Below are positions 54,191 to 63,413 of a stretch of 64,000 nt of DNA, piece by piece. The notes beneath the pieces were generated by a model. That model was not told the DNA's origin and made no database searches. It worked only from the letters and a program-made list of their open reading frames with translations. The DNA is from Ectobacillus panaciterrae DSM 19096 (GTDB lineage Bacteria; Bacillota; Bacilli; Bacillales; Bacillaceae_G): the NCBI RefSeq assembly GCF_000430785.1, contig NZ_AUMR01000011.1, forward strand, positions 1-64,000, written 5' to 3'. Position 1 is the stretch's first letter. Each line of letters begins with the position of its first letter. The position numbers and the translations under genes were made by a program.

Positions 54191-54709
54191 ATGTATCCAG
54201 AACCCTACATACAATATTTGGTTCATTTTCACGGCGATCGTGATTATTTTGAATGCCATGAAATATTAGAAGAATATTGGAAGAGGAAGCCTGCCGGACA
54301 ACGAGACATATATTGGGTGGGGCTGATTCAAATTGCTGTATCCCTTTATCACTATCGCCGACAAAATATAAAAGGGGCTGTTCGCATGATGAAAAGTGCT
54401 GCCGCTATCTTAAAGAAGGAAGCGCAAGCAATTGAGCAGCTCGGCTTAGATTCAAAAACGCTTCTTTCCATACTTCTTGAGCAGCTGCGCGATATGGAAA
54501 ACAGACAGCCGTACACAAGCATGAGCCTTCCCATTGCAGACCCACGACTAGAGACTGCCTGCATCAGCTTGTGCCATAAGCGTAATCTCATATGGAAAAG
54601 CAGCAGCGACCTGTCAAATCCCTTCCTTTTAAACAAGCATACCCTTCGAGACCGTACAGATGTTATTGAGGAAAGAATGAGGCAAATAAAAAGAAAGCAG
54701 AGATTTTAA
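54191..54709 (+). CDS. ypuF: DUF309 protein YpuF
   Basis: 172 residues from ATG 54191 (AAAGGAG 8 nt upstream; GTG 54185 is too close). The DUF309 motif is HFHGDRDYFECHEILEEYWK (13-32) with KPAGQRDIYWVGLIQIAVSL and RRQNIKGAVRMMKSA. It is a small helical protein of unknown function that accompanies scpA-scpB in many Bacilli; here it diverges from scpA by a repeat and the YjcZ-type gene. Confidence 0.9.
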   Translation: MYPEPYIQYLVHFHGDRDYFECHEILEEYWKRKPAGQRDIYWVGLIQIAVSLYHYRRQNIKGAVRMMKSAAAILKKEAQAIEQLGLDSKTLLSILLEQLRDMENRQPYTSMSLPIADPRLETACISLCHKRNLIWKSSSDLSNPFLLNKHTLRDRTDVIEERMRQIKRKQRF

Positions 54710-54722
54710 AATCTCTGCCTTG
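54696..54722. terminator. Bidirectional terminator between ypuF and ribT
   Basis: GCAGAGATTT/AAATCTCTGC hairpin across the ypuF stop, T-rich on both sides. Confidence 0.75.
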
Positions 54723-54723
54723 T

Positions 54724-55086
54724 TTATAAACTAATTGTGTCAGCCTTGCACTTTTCATAAAAGGAAGCCGTTTGCTCGTTGCCGCACACTGTAACACCGG
54801 GCATCATTGCTCTTAGCTCGTGTACCATTTTTCTGCCGATACCAGCGTGGCGATGAGATGGTGTTACACAAATGTGCTGAATGTGTATAACGCCATCTTC
54901 CTTTTTCGTTGTTCCGATAATCCCAAGCACGTCATCGTCTTCCTTCCACAAGTACAACTGCCAATTCTCATTCGCATCATATTCCTTTACAGTTGCTTGT
55001 AGTTTCTTTAAATCCTTTTCCGTCGGCATAAATGAAAGAAGACCCATCGCAATTTTTTCGTAATTTTTCTTGAAACGAATCAACAT
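54724..55086 (-). CDS. ribT: GNAT acetyltransferase RibT
   Basis: 120 residues. MLIRFKKNYEKIAMGLLSFM, LWKEDDDVLGIIG, ICVTPSHRHAGIGRKMVHEL (the acetyl-CoA loop) and CGNEQTASFYEKC match B. subtilis RibT almost throughout. RibT is normally the last gene of the ribDEAHT riboflavin operon. Here no ribD, ribE, ribA or ribH and no FMN riboswitch are present: only a 33-codon ORF lies upstream, then ppiB. It is thus an orphan. GAAGGGATAATTTTTT precedes the ATG. Confidence 0.92.
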   Translation of the reverse strand: MLIRFKKNYEKIAMGLLSFMPTEKDLKKLQATVKEYDANENWQLYLWKEDDDVLGIIGTTKKEDGVIHIQHICVTPSHRHAGIGRKMVHELRAMMPGVTVCGNEQTASFYEKCKADTISL

Positions 55087-55102
55087 AAAAAATTATCCCT
55101 TC

Positions 55103-55204
55103 TTATCGAAAAAACTTTCCAATTAATGATAGCAAATATAATACAGCTACGCCTACAACAATGTAAAACAGCAGCTTTTCTTGCCGCTTTCCTTTATTGT
55201 TCAA
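55103..55204 (-). CDS. Tiny membrane peptide, 33 aa, before ribT
   Basis: MNNKGKRQEKLLFYIVVGVA then VLYLLSLIGKFFR: a basic start and one transmembrane helix. TTG start after AAGGTGAGGAGACT. It ends 16 bp before ribT and is probably co-transcribed with it. Function unknown. Confidence 0.55.
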   Translation of the reverse strand: MNNKGKRQEKLLFYIVVGVAVLYLLSLIGKFFR

Positions 55205-55468
55205 GTCTCCTCACCTTAAGATGCTCATAATTTATGTTTATTCTACACCATTTTTCCGAAAGTGAGAAGGTTTCCGCCCTACATTTTTCCGGAAGCCGCG
55301 CACAACATATGATATCTTAAGGGTCCTCGCTGTACAAAATATTTTCACTACCCTTTATTATATATATTTGACTCCTATTTACTTGTGCTGTCTGTAAAAA
55401 TTTTGTCACAAAAATATATTATTTATCTCTTAGGGAATACCGATTCTAACAACGCTGCCTTCACAAAA

Positions 55469-55492
55469 AAAAGACCTGTATTCAGGTCTTTT
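55469..55492 (-). terminator. Terminator of ppiB
   Basis: AAAAGACCTG (55469-55478) and CAGGTCTTTT (55483-55492), loop TATT, overlapping the stop. Confidence 0.88.
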
Positions 55493-55925
55493 ACTCTTCC
55501 CATACTTTAACTTCTTGCATGACATCGCCGTTTCTCATAGAAAGAACTGTTTCCATACCGCTTGTAACTTGTCCAAATACAGTATGTACGCCGTCTAGAT
55601 GAGGCTGCGGCTCATGAACGATAAAGAATTGGCTTCCGCCTGTATCTTTTCCTGCATGCGCCATAGAGAAAGCTCCTGCTTTATGACGGTGCGGGTTTCC
55701 TGCTGTTTCACATTTAATTTTGTAACCAGGTCCACCCGTTCCATTCCCATTAGGGTCGCCTCCCTGACTTACAAACCCCGGAATAACACGGTGGAAAGTT
55801 AAACCGTTATAAAAACCTTCGCTGGCTAACTTCTCAAAGTTTTCTACCGTACCAGGCGCTTCATTTGGAAATAGTTCAAATTCAACTTTTTGTCCATTTT
55901 CCATAATAATATGACCTTTTTTCAT
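55491..55925 (-). CDS. ppiB: Peptidyl-prolyl cis-trans isomerase B (cyclophilin)
   Basis: 144 residues, cytoplasmic. [20 protein letters not shown] (44-63), [19 protein letters not shown] and [16 protein letters not shown] hold the active-site Arg, Phe, Gln and His residues of cyclophilins. CAAGGAGGTACATAAC precedes the ATG. In B. subtilis ppiB also lies between ypuA and lysA near spoVA; lysA is absent here. Confidence 0.96.
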   Translation of the reverse strand: MKKGHIIMENGQKVEFELFPNEAPGTVENFEKLASEGFYNGLTFHRVIPGFVSQGGDPNGNGTGGPGYKIKCETAGNPHRHKAGAFSMAHAGKDTGGSQFFIVHEPQPHLDGVHTVFGQVTSGMETVLSMRNGDVMQEVKVWEE

Positions 55926-56130
55926 GTTATGTACCTCCTTGTCTTCATTACTGATATATCATACCACAACTCTAATAAAAAAAGAAAACAGTCTCTCTGG
56001 AGAAAAAATAATGCGACATAGACAGTTTGTTTTTGTAAAATCCATCTAAAGTCGGATGACAAAGCATAAAAATATACTATAATTAGCATGTTGCCCTCAA
56101 ATTTTTGAAACAGGAAAAGGAGCGATATTC

Positions 56131-56994
56131 GTGAAAACGAAACTGTTAGCGTTTCTTCTTATGTTTGCTTTGTTTATGCCAACATATGCGTTTGCTGACG
56201 CGGCAGAAGGAGAAACTATTATCACATTAGGCGAAAACTTAACGGCACAGCAGAAACAGCAAGTGCTGGATGAGATGAAGGCGCCAAAGGATGCGCAGAC
56301 GATTACTGTGTCCAACGCAGAGGAGCATAAGTATTTGGATAAATATGTGCCGGTAGCGCAAATCGGTACAAAAGCCATTTCCTCCTCCATGATTACGTAT
56401 ACAAAAAAAGGCTCAGGTTTAGTCGTACAAACCCACAATATCTCTTGGGTAACAGATGCTATGTACACAAACGCCTTGATTACTGCAGGTGTGAAGGATG
56501 CAAATATTTACATTACAGCACCGTTCCAAGTATCGGGCACAGCAGCCTTAACAGGTCTTATGAAAGCCTATGAAACTGCTGCGAATCAACCCATTCCTGA
56601 AGAAGTCAAGCAAGTGGCAAACCAAGAGATGGTTACAACAGCAAAGCTTGGCGATCAAATCGGTTCTGACAAGGCTGTACAGCTCATTACAAAAGTAAAA
56701 GAGGAAATTGCAAAAAACCCTCCAAAAACGACAGAGGATTTACGCACACTCATTAAAAAGCTTGCTGACGAGTTAGGCATTACACTGACGGATGAACAGT
56801 TGAATAATCTTGTTACACTGTTTGATAAAATGAAAAACTTAAACATCGACTGGAATCAAGTGAGCAGTCAGCTGAACAAAGCGAAAGATCAAGTTTCCGC
56901 TTTTCTGCAGTCAGATAAAGGGCAATCCTTTTTAGATCAGCTAAAAGGTATTTTTGCAAGTTTCATTGATTTTATCAAATCGTTATTTAAATGA
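56131..56994 (+). CDS. ypuA: DUF1002 secreted protein YpuA
   Basis: 287 residues from a GTG (AAAAGGAGCGATATTC upstream). A cleavable signal peptide (1-23, ending AFADA) precedes the DUF1002 body: TIITLGENLTAQQKQQVLDE, SSMITYTKKGSGLVVQTHNI, DANIYITAPFQVSGTAALTG and a helical C-terminus ending FIKSLFK. It is the B. subtilis ypuA equivalent, next to ppiB in both. Secreted, function unknown. Confidence 0.92.
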   Translation: MKTKLLAFLLMFALFMPTYAFADAAEGETIITLGENLTAQQKQQVLDEMKAPKDAQTITVSNAEEHKYLDKYVPVAQIGTKAISSSMITYTKKGSGLVVQTHNISWVTDAMYTNALITAGVKDANIYITAPFQVSGTAALTGLMKAYETAANQPIPEEVKQVANQEMVTTAKLGDQIGSDKAVQLITKVKEEIAKNPPKTTEDLRTLIKKLADELGITLTDEQLNNLVTLFDKMKNLNIDWNQVSSQLNKAKDQVSAFLQSDKGQSFLDQLKGIFASFIDFIKSLFK

Positions 56995-57002
56995 GGCAAC
57001 GT

Positions 57003-57027
57003 AAAAGAGGCGACTTGGTCGCCTCTT
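57003..57027. terminator. Bidirectional terminator
   Basis: AAAGAGGCGAC (57003-57013) and GTCGCCTCTTT (57017-57027), loop TTG, between convergent ypuA and the HAD gene. Confidence 0.88.
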
Positions 57028-57029
57028 TC

Positions 57030-57815
57030 TTATGATAAGGAAGCTAATTTAATAACAGCCTCCTCCACCGATCTTACGACATGCTGCGCGTTTTCTTTAA
57101 CAAGAGGCGGCGCATGATGAAGAGTGAAGGAATGCGGTGTGACTTTGAACATGGAAATATCGTTAAAGGAATCTCCGATGCACGCCACTTGATGCGGCTC
57201 TAAGCATAAGTGCTCCATTAAGATTTGCAATGCGCTTCCTTTGCTGATTCCAAGCGGCATGATATCTACAAAACCCGGCCCTGAAATCACAACTTCTGCA
57301 CATGCTCCAAATACATCTTTTAACTCCTGATCGAGCACGGCAACAGAATCATGATCTCCGTACAAAAAGAATTTGGCCGGATGGATGTTCGTTCCAAACT
57401 CATCTTCAAGCACGGCCATCTCTGTAATGATGACATTATTTTTCTCTTCAAACACATGATGCATCCGATTTTTCTTTTTTGTATAACGCGTCGCGCCTGC
57501 GCAAGCAATGTGTGCTAATTCTTTTTCGCAAATATATTTGTAGATTTCCTTTGCCGTCTCGCCGTCAAAAGCAGACGTATGAATAGTAGCGCCTTCTTTT
57601 GTGGTCAAAAGCGCTCCATTCAAGCTTGAAGTGTGGTACGCAAGGCCAATCCCCTCTACAGCATCATGAATGCGATGCGCAAAGCGTCCCGATGAAAAAC
57701 ATATGTCAGTGCCTTGTTCTGCGAGCCACCGCAGCGCTCTCATGTCATGCTTGTGAATTTCGCTCACATTGTAGACGAGTGTATCATCTAAATCGCTGAC
57801 AAACAATTTGATCAT
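57030..57815 (-). CDS. HAD-superfamily Cof-type phosphatase, second copy
   Basis: 261 residues. VSDLDDTLV (Asp8, Asp10; the usual DGT is DDT), CFSSGR, GISKGSALQILM and CIGDSFNDISMFKVTPHSF. It shares length, domain order and long identical segments with the protein at 45646 (for example GDSxNDISMFxxTPHSF), so the two are paralogues. Substrate unknown. It occupies the place of lysA in B. subtilis, after spoVAF. Confidence 0.88.
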   Translation of the reverse strand: MIKLFVSDLDDTLVYNVSEIHKHDMRALRWLAEQGTDICFSSGRFAHRIHDAVEGIGLAYHTSSLNGALLTTKEGATIHTSAFDGETAKEIYKYICEKELAHIACAGATRYTKKKNRMHHVFEEKNNVIITEMAVLEDEFGTNIHPAKFFLYGDHDSVAVLDQELKDVFGACAEVVISGPGFVDIMPLGISKGSALQILMEHLCLEPHQVACIGDSFNDISMFKVTPHSFTLHHAPPLVKENAQHVVRSVEEAVIKLASLS

Positions 57816-57904
57816 CCTGTCACCTCTTTAAAGAAACTTATTTCTAGTATACAAAATGAATGTGATGATTTTGTTAATATCAGCTAAATTTTTCATACAG
57901 AAAA

Positions 57905-57925
57905 AGCAGAGAATGACTCTCTGCT
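57905..57925 (-). terminator. Terminator of the spoVA operon
   Basis: AGCAGAGA and TCTCTGCT (57905-57912, 57918-57925); TTTTTC follows on the minus strand. Confidence 0.8.
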
Positions 57926-59405
57926 ATTTTGTACGATCTGTATTTTGCGGATGAACGATGCTCGGTCTGACCTTCAAGTTGGCAATCTTCGGCCGCACGA
58001 CAATTTTCATAAGCGCACCTCCATCAAACGGAAGAAACGGCCAAAGATATGGTGTTTGTAAGCTGCGAATGGATGCAAGAAACAAAATTAGGATTGTAAG
58101 TCCGATCATGAATCCGATTTCATGCAGCCAAGCTGTCAATAAAATGAGGAAAATTTTTGCGACTTTATTGGCAAGACCCAATTCATAGCTTGGCGTCGCA
58201 TAAGTCCCGATGACTGAAATGGCTGAATATAGAATTACTTCAGGCACAAACAGACCAACTTGAATGGCAGTTTGACCAATCAGTACAGCTGAAATTAAAC
58301 CGAGAGAGGTCGACAGAGCGGTCGGCGTATGGATAGAGGCCATTCTCAAAAATTCGATTCCGACCTCAGCCAAAATAATTTGTAAGAAGGTCGGCAAATT
58401 AGTCACTTTACTCGGTCCGATAAAAGCAAGATTCGGCGGCAGCAAAGTCGGTTCAAGCACAAATACAAGCCAAAGCGGCAGTAAAAATAGCGAGAACATA
58501 ATCCCTAAAAACCGAACCCACCGAAAAATTGTGCCCATTGCCGGGTTTTGGCGGAACTCCTCAGCATGCTGCACGTGATGAAAATATGTAGTCGGCGTAA
58601 TCATCACGCTTGGCGATGTGTCTATAATAATCAAAACATGCCCTTCAAGTATATGGTTTGCCGCTACATCCGGACGTTCCGTATAGCGGACAAGCGGGAA
58701 AGGATTAATGCCTTGTTTGACAAGAAATTCCTCAATCGTTTTGTCTGCCATTGTAACGCCGTCTATCTCAATTTCTTGCAGCTCCTGCTTAATGATTTTA
58801 ATTAAATCCGGATTTGCAATATCTTGCACGTACGAAAGACAAATATCCGTTTTAGAACGCTCCCCGACACGAATAATTTCATGACGAAGACGCGGATCGC
58901 GAATGCGGCGGCGGATTAAACTTGTATTCACAATAATATTCTCTACAAAGCCGTCTCGAGCTCCGCGAACTACCTTTTCTGTATCCGGCTCTGCCGGTGT
59001 GCGCCCTGGGTAGCTGCGGACATCCACCGCAAAGGCCTCTGCTTCTCCATCTACAAACACTATAATAAGACCGGACAACACTTGCACCATAACGTCATCC
59101 ATCATTTCGATGCGGCTTACTTGCTGATGAATAAGTCTGTTTTCAATGATAGTCATTGCTTCATCATGCCCATATGGCTCTACATCATTAAGGTCCACCA
59201 TCTCTTCAAATATGTGAATGATAAGATTAGAATCGGATAAGCCATTAACAAATAATACACCGACATCTCGGCCTAGTATTCGAAACTTTCTCATCCCTAT
59301 GTCAAATGTTACACCAAGGCCGACCGTTTGCTTCAAATAATTCTCATTGTCGCTTAAAAACGAAGAAATAGGAACTTTAATCGTTTGTTTTTCCTTTGCT
59401 GTCAT
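57924..59405 (-). CDS. spoVAF: Stage V sporulation protein AF (GerA-like)
   Basis: 493 residues, a GerA-family membrane protein: a cytosolic domain ([60 protein letters not shown]) then five or six helices ([40 protein letters not shown]). It is part of the spore inner-membrane apparatus and assists germination. It overlaps spoVAEa by 29 bp and is the last gene of the operon. Confidence 0.95.
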   Translation of the reverse strand: MTAKEKQTIKVPISSFLSDNENYLKQTVGLGVTFDIGMRKFRILGRDVGVLFVNGLSDSNLIIHIFEEMVDLNDVEPYGHDEAMTIIENRLIHQQVSRIEMMDDVMVQVLSGLIIVFVDGEAEAFAVDVRSYPGRTPAEPDTEKVVRGARDGFVENIIVNTSLIRRRIRDPRLRHEIIRVGERSKTDICLSYVQDIANPDLIKIIKQELQEIEIDGVTMADKTIEEFLVKQGINPFPLVRYTERPDVAANHILEGHVLIIIDTSPSVMITPTTYFHHVQHAEEFRQNPAMGTIFRWVRFLGIMFSLFLLPLWLVFVLEPTLLPPNLAFIGPSKVTNLPTFLQIILAEVGIEFLRMASIHTPTALSTSLGLISAVLIGQTAIQVGLFVPEVILYSAISVIGTYATPSYELGLANKVAKIFLILLTAWLHEIGFMIGLTILILFLASIRSLQTPYLWPFLPFDGGALMKIVVRPKIANLKVRPSIVHPQNTDRTK

Positions 59406-59961
59406 AAAAGCCGCTCCTTTCTAGAATGAGCTCAACCGCCTTTTTTGTAATGGGAGACCCTTTTTTAACATCGTCATTTGTATACATCTTTCCGATGTCT
59501 CCTATGCCTACTATAATAGGAACGTTAAGCTTGTCTAAACAATATACAGTATCGCCATTAATACGGCCGATTTCTACATCTGCAAGACCAAACTTATCCA
59601 CACCGTACTCTGTTAGATTTCCGTGTCGGTCTACACTCACATCTACACGAGTCCATTCGTATCGATGTGTATTAGAGGCAACTGCTAAAACACCAAGAAC
59701 ATTGATTTGGGAATGCGCAGCTACATACTGCAAAGCTTGTTCTCCCGGCCCCTCGCCAATATAGCCGCTATCATCAAACATCACAAACACAGGGTCATAT
59801 GGTGTTTGCAGGATAAGATTCACAATATCTCTTCCGCTAAGACGAGTCGGGTTGCTTTGCGATGTCGAAATACAGCGGCCGCCAACATCCTTTGCCACAT
59901 ATTCAATTGTGCGCTGTGCATATTCGTCTCCATCTGTTACCAAAATAACCCTTCTTTTCAT
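59377..59961 (-). CDS. spoVAEa: Stage V sporulation protein AEa
   Basis: 194 residues, soluble. [60 protein letters not shown] and [20 protein letters not shown] are characteristic of this spore protein, which supports DPA handling with the other SpoVA subunits. It starts 5 bp after spoVAEb. Confidence 0.95.
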   Translation of the reverse strand: MKRRVILVTDGDEYAQRTIEYVAKDVGGRCISTSQSNPTRLSGRDIVNLILQTPYDPVFVMFDDSGYIGEGPGEQALQYVAAHSQINVLGVLAVASNTHRYEWTRVDVSVDRHGNLTEYGVDKFGLADVEIGRINGDTVYCLDKLNVPIIVGIGDIGKMYTNDDVKKGSPITKKAVELILERSGFYDSKGKTND

Positions 59962-59966
59962 AATGT

Positions 59967-60317
59967 TTATCCTTTCGGCTTAAAGATGAGCGCCGCTATG
60001 AAAGAAAATAAAATTGCGGCTGAAATACCAGCTGATGTAAGCTGGAAGATTCCCATTCCAATCCCAACATACCCATGCTGCTTTGCTGCCTGCATTGCTC
60101 CATGCAGCAAGGAATGCCCGAAGCTTGTAATGGGAACCGTTGCACCTGCCCCGGCAAAACGAATCAAATTATCATAAATTCCAAATCCATCTAAAATCGC
60201 ACCTATGACAACGAAAACAGCCATAACGTGTGCAGGTGTTAATTTTGCGAAATCCAAAAGCAGTTGCCCTACAACACAAATGGCTCCGCCAACTAAAAAC
60301 GCATATACAAAATCCAT
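59967..60317 (-). CDS. spoVAEb: Stage V sporulation protein AEb
   Basis: 116 residues with three or four membrane helices: [51 protein letters not shown]. It is homologous to SpoVAC (shared AGAGxxVPxxxF motif), and forms the dipicolinic-acid channel with it. It starts 3 bp after spoVAD. Confidence 0.95.
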   Translation of the reverse strand: MDFVYAFLVGGAICVVGQLLLDFAKLTPAHVMAVFVVIGAILDGFGIYDNLIRFAGAGATVPITSFGHSLLHGAMQAAKQHGYVGIGMGIFQLTSAGISAAILFSFIAALIFKPKG

Positions 60318-60320
60318 TTT

Positions 60321-61334
60321 CTATACTCCCTTCACACTCTCAAACACAACGCCATGAGCAATCGCCGGTATAGATTCTTTTTGCTGAATCATTGTCGGGT
60401 TTAAAAGCGCTCCAGTAGCTACGACCAAAATGCGGTTGTAATTGCCTTTTCTTATCTCTTGCAATAAGTGACCGTATGTTACAACTGCTGAACATGCACA
60501 ACCGCTCCCGCCTGCAAACACTTCTTGATTTTTGTTATAAAGCATTACCCCGCAATCGTTATACACCTGACCCATATCATAGCCTTCTTCAAGCAACATC
60601 TGTCTTGCGATAGGAGCTCCTACAGCTGACAAATCCCCCGTCACGATCAGGTCATAATCTTCTGCCGTCCGATGCAAATCTTCAAAGTGTTGCTGAATGG
60701 TATGAGCAGCTGCCGGCGCCATGGCCGATCCCATATCAAACGGATCTGTAATGCCAAGGTCCTGAACCTTTCCGATTGTAGCGGCTGTAATGCGAATCGG
60801 ACTCGGCTCTCTGCTCACAAGGGCAGTGCCCGCTCCTGTTACTGTTGAAGTCGCCGTATCCGGCCTCTGCCCTCCGTACTCTGTCGGATACCTGAATTGA
60901 CGCTCGGCAGTTGCGTTATGGCTGCTTACCGTCGCCAACACACGATTGGCAAAACCGCCATCTACGAGCGCAGAACCGGTTGCTAGTGTTTCCATTGATG
61001 TAGAGCAAGCACCGAACATGCCAAGAAACGGAATGCTGAGCTGTCTCGCCACATAGTTTGCAGTAACCGTTTGGTTTAATAAATCGCCCGCTAGAAAGAA
61101 ATCAATATCTGAAGTTTGCAGGTTTGCTTTTTTTAGAGTATGTTGGATTGAATCATTCATCAGCCTTCTTTCAGCCAGCTCCCAAGTCTCCTCATTGCAA
61201 TGCAGTTCATCATATGTAACGTCAAAGCAAGCTCCCAAAGGCCCAGCGGCCTCTTTTGGACCAACCGCCGTTCCTGTTGCATTCACGTAAAGTGCATTTT
61301 GAAAGACCCACGTTTGCCTTCCTGTTAGTCTCAT
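60321..61334 (-). CDS. spoVAD: Stage V sporulation protein AD (DPA-binding)
   Basis: 337 residues, thiolase-like fold. TGAGTALVSREPSPIRITAA and LGMFGACSTSMETLATGSAL (with the cysteine of the thiolase pocket), NDCGVMLYNKNQEVFAGGSG. SpoVAD binds Ca-dipicolinate and docks on SpoVAC/AEb at the spore inner membrane. AGGGAGGAAGAAACAAC precedes the ATG. Confidence 0.96.
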   Translation of the reverse strand: MRLTGRQTWVFQNALYVNATGTAVGPKEAAGPLGACFDVTYDELHCNEETWELAERRLMNDSIQHTLKKANLQTSDIDFFLAGDLLNQTVTANYVARQLSIPFLGMFGACSTSMETLATGSALVDGGFANRVLATVSSHNATAERQFRYPTEYGGQRPDTATSTVTGAGTALVSREPSPIRITAATIGKVQDLGITDPFDMGSAMAPAAAHTIQQHFEDLHRTAEDYDLIVTGDLSAVGAPIARQMLLEEGYDMGQVYNDCGVMLYNKNQEVFAGGSGCACSAVVTYGHLLQEIRKGNYNRILVVATGALLNPTMIQQKESIPAIAHGVVFESVKGV

Positions 61335-61350
61335 GTTGTTTCTTCCTCCC

Positions 61351-61806
61351 TTACATCAACAGCTTAAATGTATAGCGGATGAGACCAACCACATATGCTG
61401 CAACGACCCCAAATACAATAACACTCCCTGCAAGTTTAAACATATTCGTAGCTACGCCAAGCACAATTCCTTCGCTGCGGTGTTCGATAGCAGCACTCAC
61501 CATCGAATTGGCAAAGCCCGTTACCGGAACAGCTGATCCGGCGCCTGCAAATTGACCGATTTTGTCATATATACCTAGCCCTGTCAGCAAAGCAGACAAT
61601 AAAATTAACGTAGCAACGGTTGGGTTTCCTACATTCTTCTCGGTAAAGTCAAAATAATGCATGTAGAATTTCATCAGTACTTCTCCTAATATACATATAA
61701 GCCCCCCCACGACAAATGCCTTTACACAATTCATGATATAATTCGGTTTTGGCTGATAGGCTTTAATATTATTTTTATAATCGTCTTTTAGCTTTTTCTT
61801 TGCCAT
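61351..61806 (-). CDS. spoVAC: Stage V sporulation protein AC
   Basis: 151 residues from ATG 61806 (GTAGGAGGATGGGG upstream), B. subtilis length 150. MAKKKLKDDYKNNIKAYQPK, then helices with VGGLICILGEVLMKF and GQFAGAGSAVPVTGFANSM. A mechanosensitive DPA channel subunit. In-frame sequence to 61866 overlaps spoVAB and is not the start. Confidence 0.96.
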   Translation of the reverse strand: MAKKKLKDDYKNNIKAYQPKPNYIMNCVKAFVVGGLICILGEVLMKFYMHYFDFTEKNVGNPTVATLILLSALLTGLGIYDKIGQFAGAGSAVPVTGFANSMVSAAIEHRSEGIVLGVATNMFKLAGSVIVFGVVAAYVVGLIRYTFKLLM

Positions 61807-61816
61807 CCCCATCCTC

Positions 61817-62239
61817 CTACTTAATAAAATAAATCCAATGAAATAGAGATCCGAGTATTTTTCCAAGCACCAGCGCTATGAGTAAAATAACAATTCGATC
61901 TTCAACACGGACACGCTTTGCCAAGATTGGAAGTACGTTCAATACTTCCGTTAAAGCGGCTGCGAGCATACCGACAAATATGCCACAGAATAACCCGATT
62001 AGTATAAGCCAATATACAGAAGCGAAAAAAACAGTATCGCGCAAACTGACCCATCCGCCGCATAGAGCACCCGTCACAACAGCCCATTCATAAACATGGA
62101 TAAATTTAATACTTTTCGTCAGCTGCGTCAGACGAGGTATCACGCCCAACACAGTCAAAAAAGCAACGAATCCGCCCCCGACCGCAATCCCTCCGGCAAA
62201 GCCGATAAATGCGAGAAATGCGTATTCAATGATCTTCAA
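61817..62239 (-). CDS. spoVAB: Stage V sporulation protein AB
   Basis: 140 residues with about four helices: FLAFIGFAGGIAVGGGFVAF, VTGALCGGWVSLRDTVFFAS and VGMLAAALTEVLNVLPILAK. Required with the other SpoVA proteins for DPA uptake into the forespore. It overlaps spoVAA by 14 bp. Confidence 0.94.
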   Translation of the reverse strand: MKIIEYAFLAFIGFAGGIAVGGGFVAFLTVLGVIPRLTQLTKSIKFIHVYEWAVVTGALCGGWVSLRDTVFFASVYWLILIGLFCGIFVGMLAAALTEVLNVLPILAKRVRVEDRIVILLIALVLGKILGSLFHWIYFIK

Positions 62240-62846
62240 TCTTCTTCATGCTTTCTTTGTTTTCATTCATTAATACGTATTGATCAAGCGACTGCTGATA
62301 TTGGAACATTTCTACCTCAAGCGGGCTCGGCTCTTCATTGATGCGCTTTTGAAACACATGATTGAAAAATAATACCATCCCTAAACCAAGACCAAGCGAA
62401 TACGGAATTTGAAGAAGAAGTGGCTTTTTCTCGGTCTCTCCAGTTACCATATGATAAATTCGCTGATGAACTTGCTGCATGCTGACATCTTCGTGGAAGT
62501 AAATAATAGCGAGTCCTGCTCCGAAAAACAGCAGCAGCCATACGCATGCAAAGAAAAATGGATTCACTGTTTTTCTCTCATATACAATCTCCACAATTAC
62601 TTGAGCCGGTCCAAATACATTTATGTCCAGACCATTGTCGTACTTTCGAATCGTTTCAATTACCTTCATAACATCAATTACAACATGTGTTTTATCTTTT
62701 TTTGTAATCTGGTACACCGTTTTTTCCCTGAGAGCAGCGACAATGGGTTCGGATCCAACGAGCTGTGCCACATCCTGCAGCTTTAACTCGTAGTTTGGAG
62801 AAACTTGCAGACGCTGACGCATTTTGACGTATACAGGCTGGTCCAA
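62226..62846 (-). CDS. spoVAA: Stage V sporulation protein AA
   Basis: 206 residues from a TTG after AAGGGGGGATTATT. An N-terminal soluble domain (VYVKMRQRLQVSPNYELKLQ; VAQLVGSEPIVAAL) and two helices (FFFACVWLLLFFGAGLAIIY; LQIPYSLGLGLGMVLFF). The first gene of spoVAA-AB-AC-AD-AEb-AEa-AF, with a sigma-G promoter upstream. Confidence 0.94.
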   Translation of the reverse strand: MDQPVYVKMRQRLQVSPNYELKLQDVAQLVGSEPIVAALREKTVYQITKKDKTHVVIDVMKVIETIRKYDNGLDINVFGPAQVIVEIVYERKTVNPFFFACVWLLLFFGAGLAIIYFHEDVSMQQVHQRIYHMVTGETEKKPLLLQIPYSLGLGLGMVLFFNHVFQKRINEEPSPLEVEMFQYQQSLDQYVLMNENKESMKKIEDH

Positions 62847-62879
62847 AATAATCCCCCCTTAAGATTTTCCTCGTAGTTG

Positions 62880-62910
62880 TAGTATGGATGTTGGAAATTT
62901 TTCTAATACA
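62880..62910 (-). promoter_or_regulatory. Sigma-G type promoter of the spoVA operon
   Basis: On the minus strand TGTATTA (62904-62910), a 17-bp spacer and CATACTA (62880-62886). CATACTA is the typical sigma-G -10 element; it lies 34 bp before the spoVAA start. Confidence 0.8.
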
Positions 62911-62924
62911 ATTTTTTTCAAAAG

Positions 62925-62959
62925 AAAGGCCTGTTATCTAAAACGACAACAGACCTTTT
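62925..62959 (-). terminator. Terminator upstream of the spoVA promoter
   Basis: AAAGGCCTGTT and AACAGACCTTT (one mismatch) around a 12-nt loop; TTTCTTTTG follows on the minus strand. It would insulate spoVA from the 24-codon ORF or sigF read-through. Confidence 0.65.
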
Positions 62960-62986
62960 CCATCCTCATAGCAGAAAGCCAGTTGC

Positions 62987-63061
62987 TTAAGGCTTTCTTT
63001 CCAACAATAAATTGACGGACAAATACAATTTCGACAAAAACACAATCACCCCCGCAGCCAT
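62987..63061 (-). CDS. Possible 24-aa membrane peptide
   Basis: MAAGVIVFLSKLYLSVNLLL plus ERKP. TTGGAGTAGCGATA precedes the ATG. One hydrophobic helix. The frame is open a little upstream (VGVAIM) without a start codon. Two hairpins follow. It may be real or a scrap. Confidence 0.3.
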   Translation of the reverse strand: MAAGVIVFLSKLYLSVNLLLERKP

Positions 63062-63199
63062 TATCGCTACTCCAACACACTTATACCTTTACCCTTAATT
63101 CAAATTGTAAATATTTTCTTTATACTAAGTCTAATCGAAATACATGAAAATGGCCTTTCTTGTTTAATGAGGAGAATTTTGGATAAGATAAATGTACAC

Positions 63200-63346
63200 A
63201 AGAAAAGCGGAATCGGCTCGTTCAGGCGTAGAACCAGAGGTTCTCCACCCTTAAAGGCGCTTTTTGCCTTTATGCGGTGGAGGTTCTCTGGTGGCAGCGC
63301 CTTGCCGGTGGAGCTAGACAAAGAAAAGCGGAATCGGCTCGTTCAG
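63200..63346 (+). repeat. Dispersed repeat family 2, full copy plus a second left end
   Basis: AAGAAAAGCGGAATCGGCTC through GCCTTGCCGGTGGAGCTAGA is the full element (63200-63320), followed at once by a second AAGAAAAGCGGAATCGGCTC-GTTCAG (to 63346). A nested or tandem insertion is the likely cause. It lies between sigF and spoVA. Confidence 0.8.
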
Positions 63347-63387
63347 CTTTTGAAAGTAGCCATACTCCTGATTTCTAAAGACAAAAA

Positions 63388-63413
63388 ACCGAATAGGCTA
63401 CTCCCCTATCCGG
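63388..63413 (-). terminator. Terminator of the sigF operon
   Basis: On the minus strand CCGGATAGG and CCTATTCGG, then TTTTTTG; it includes the sigF stop. Confidence 0.8.
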
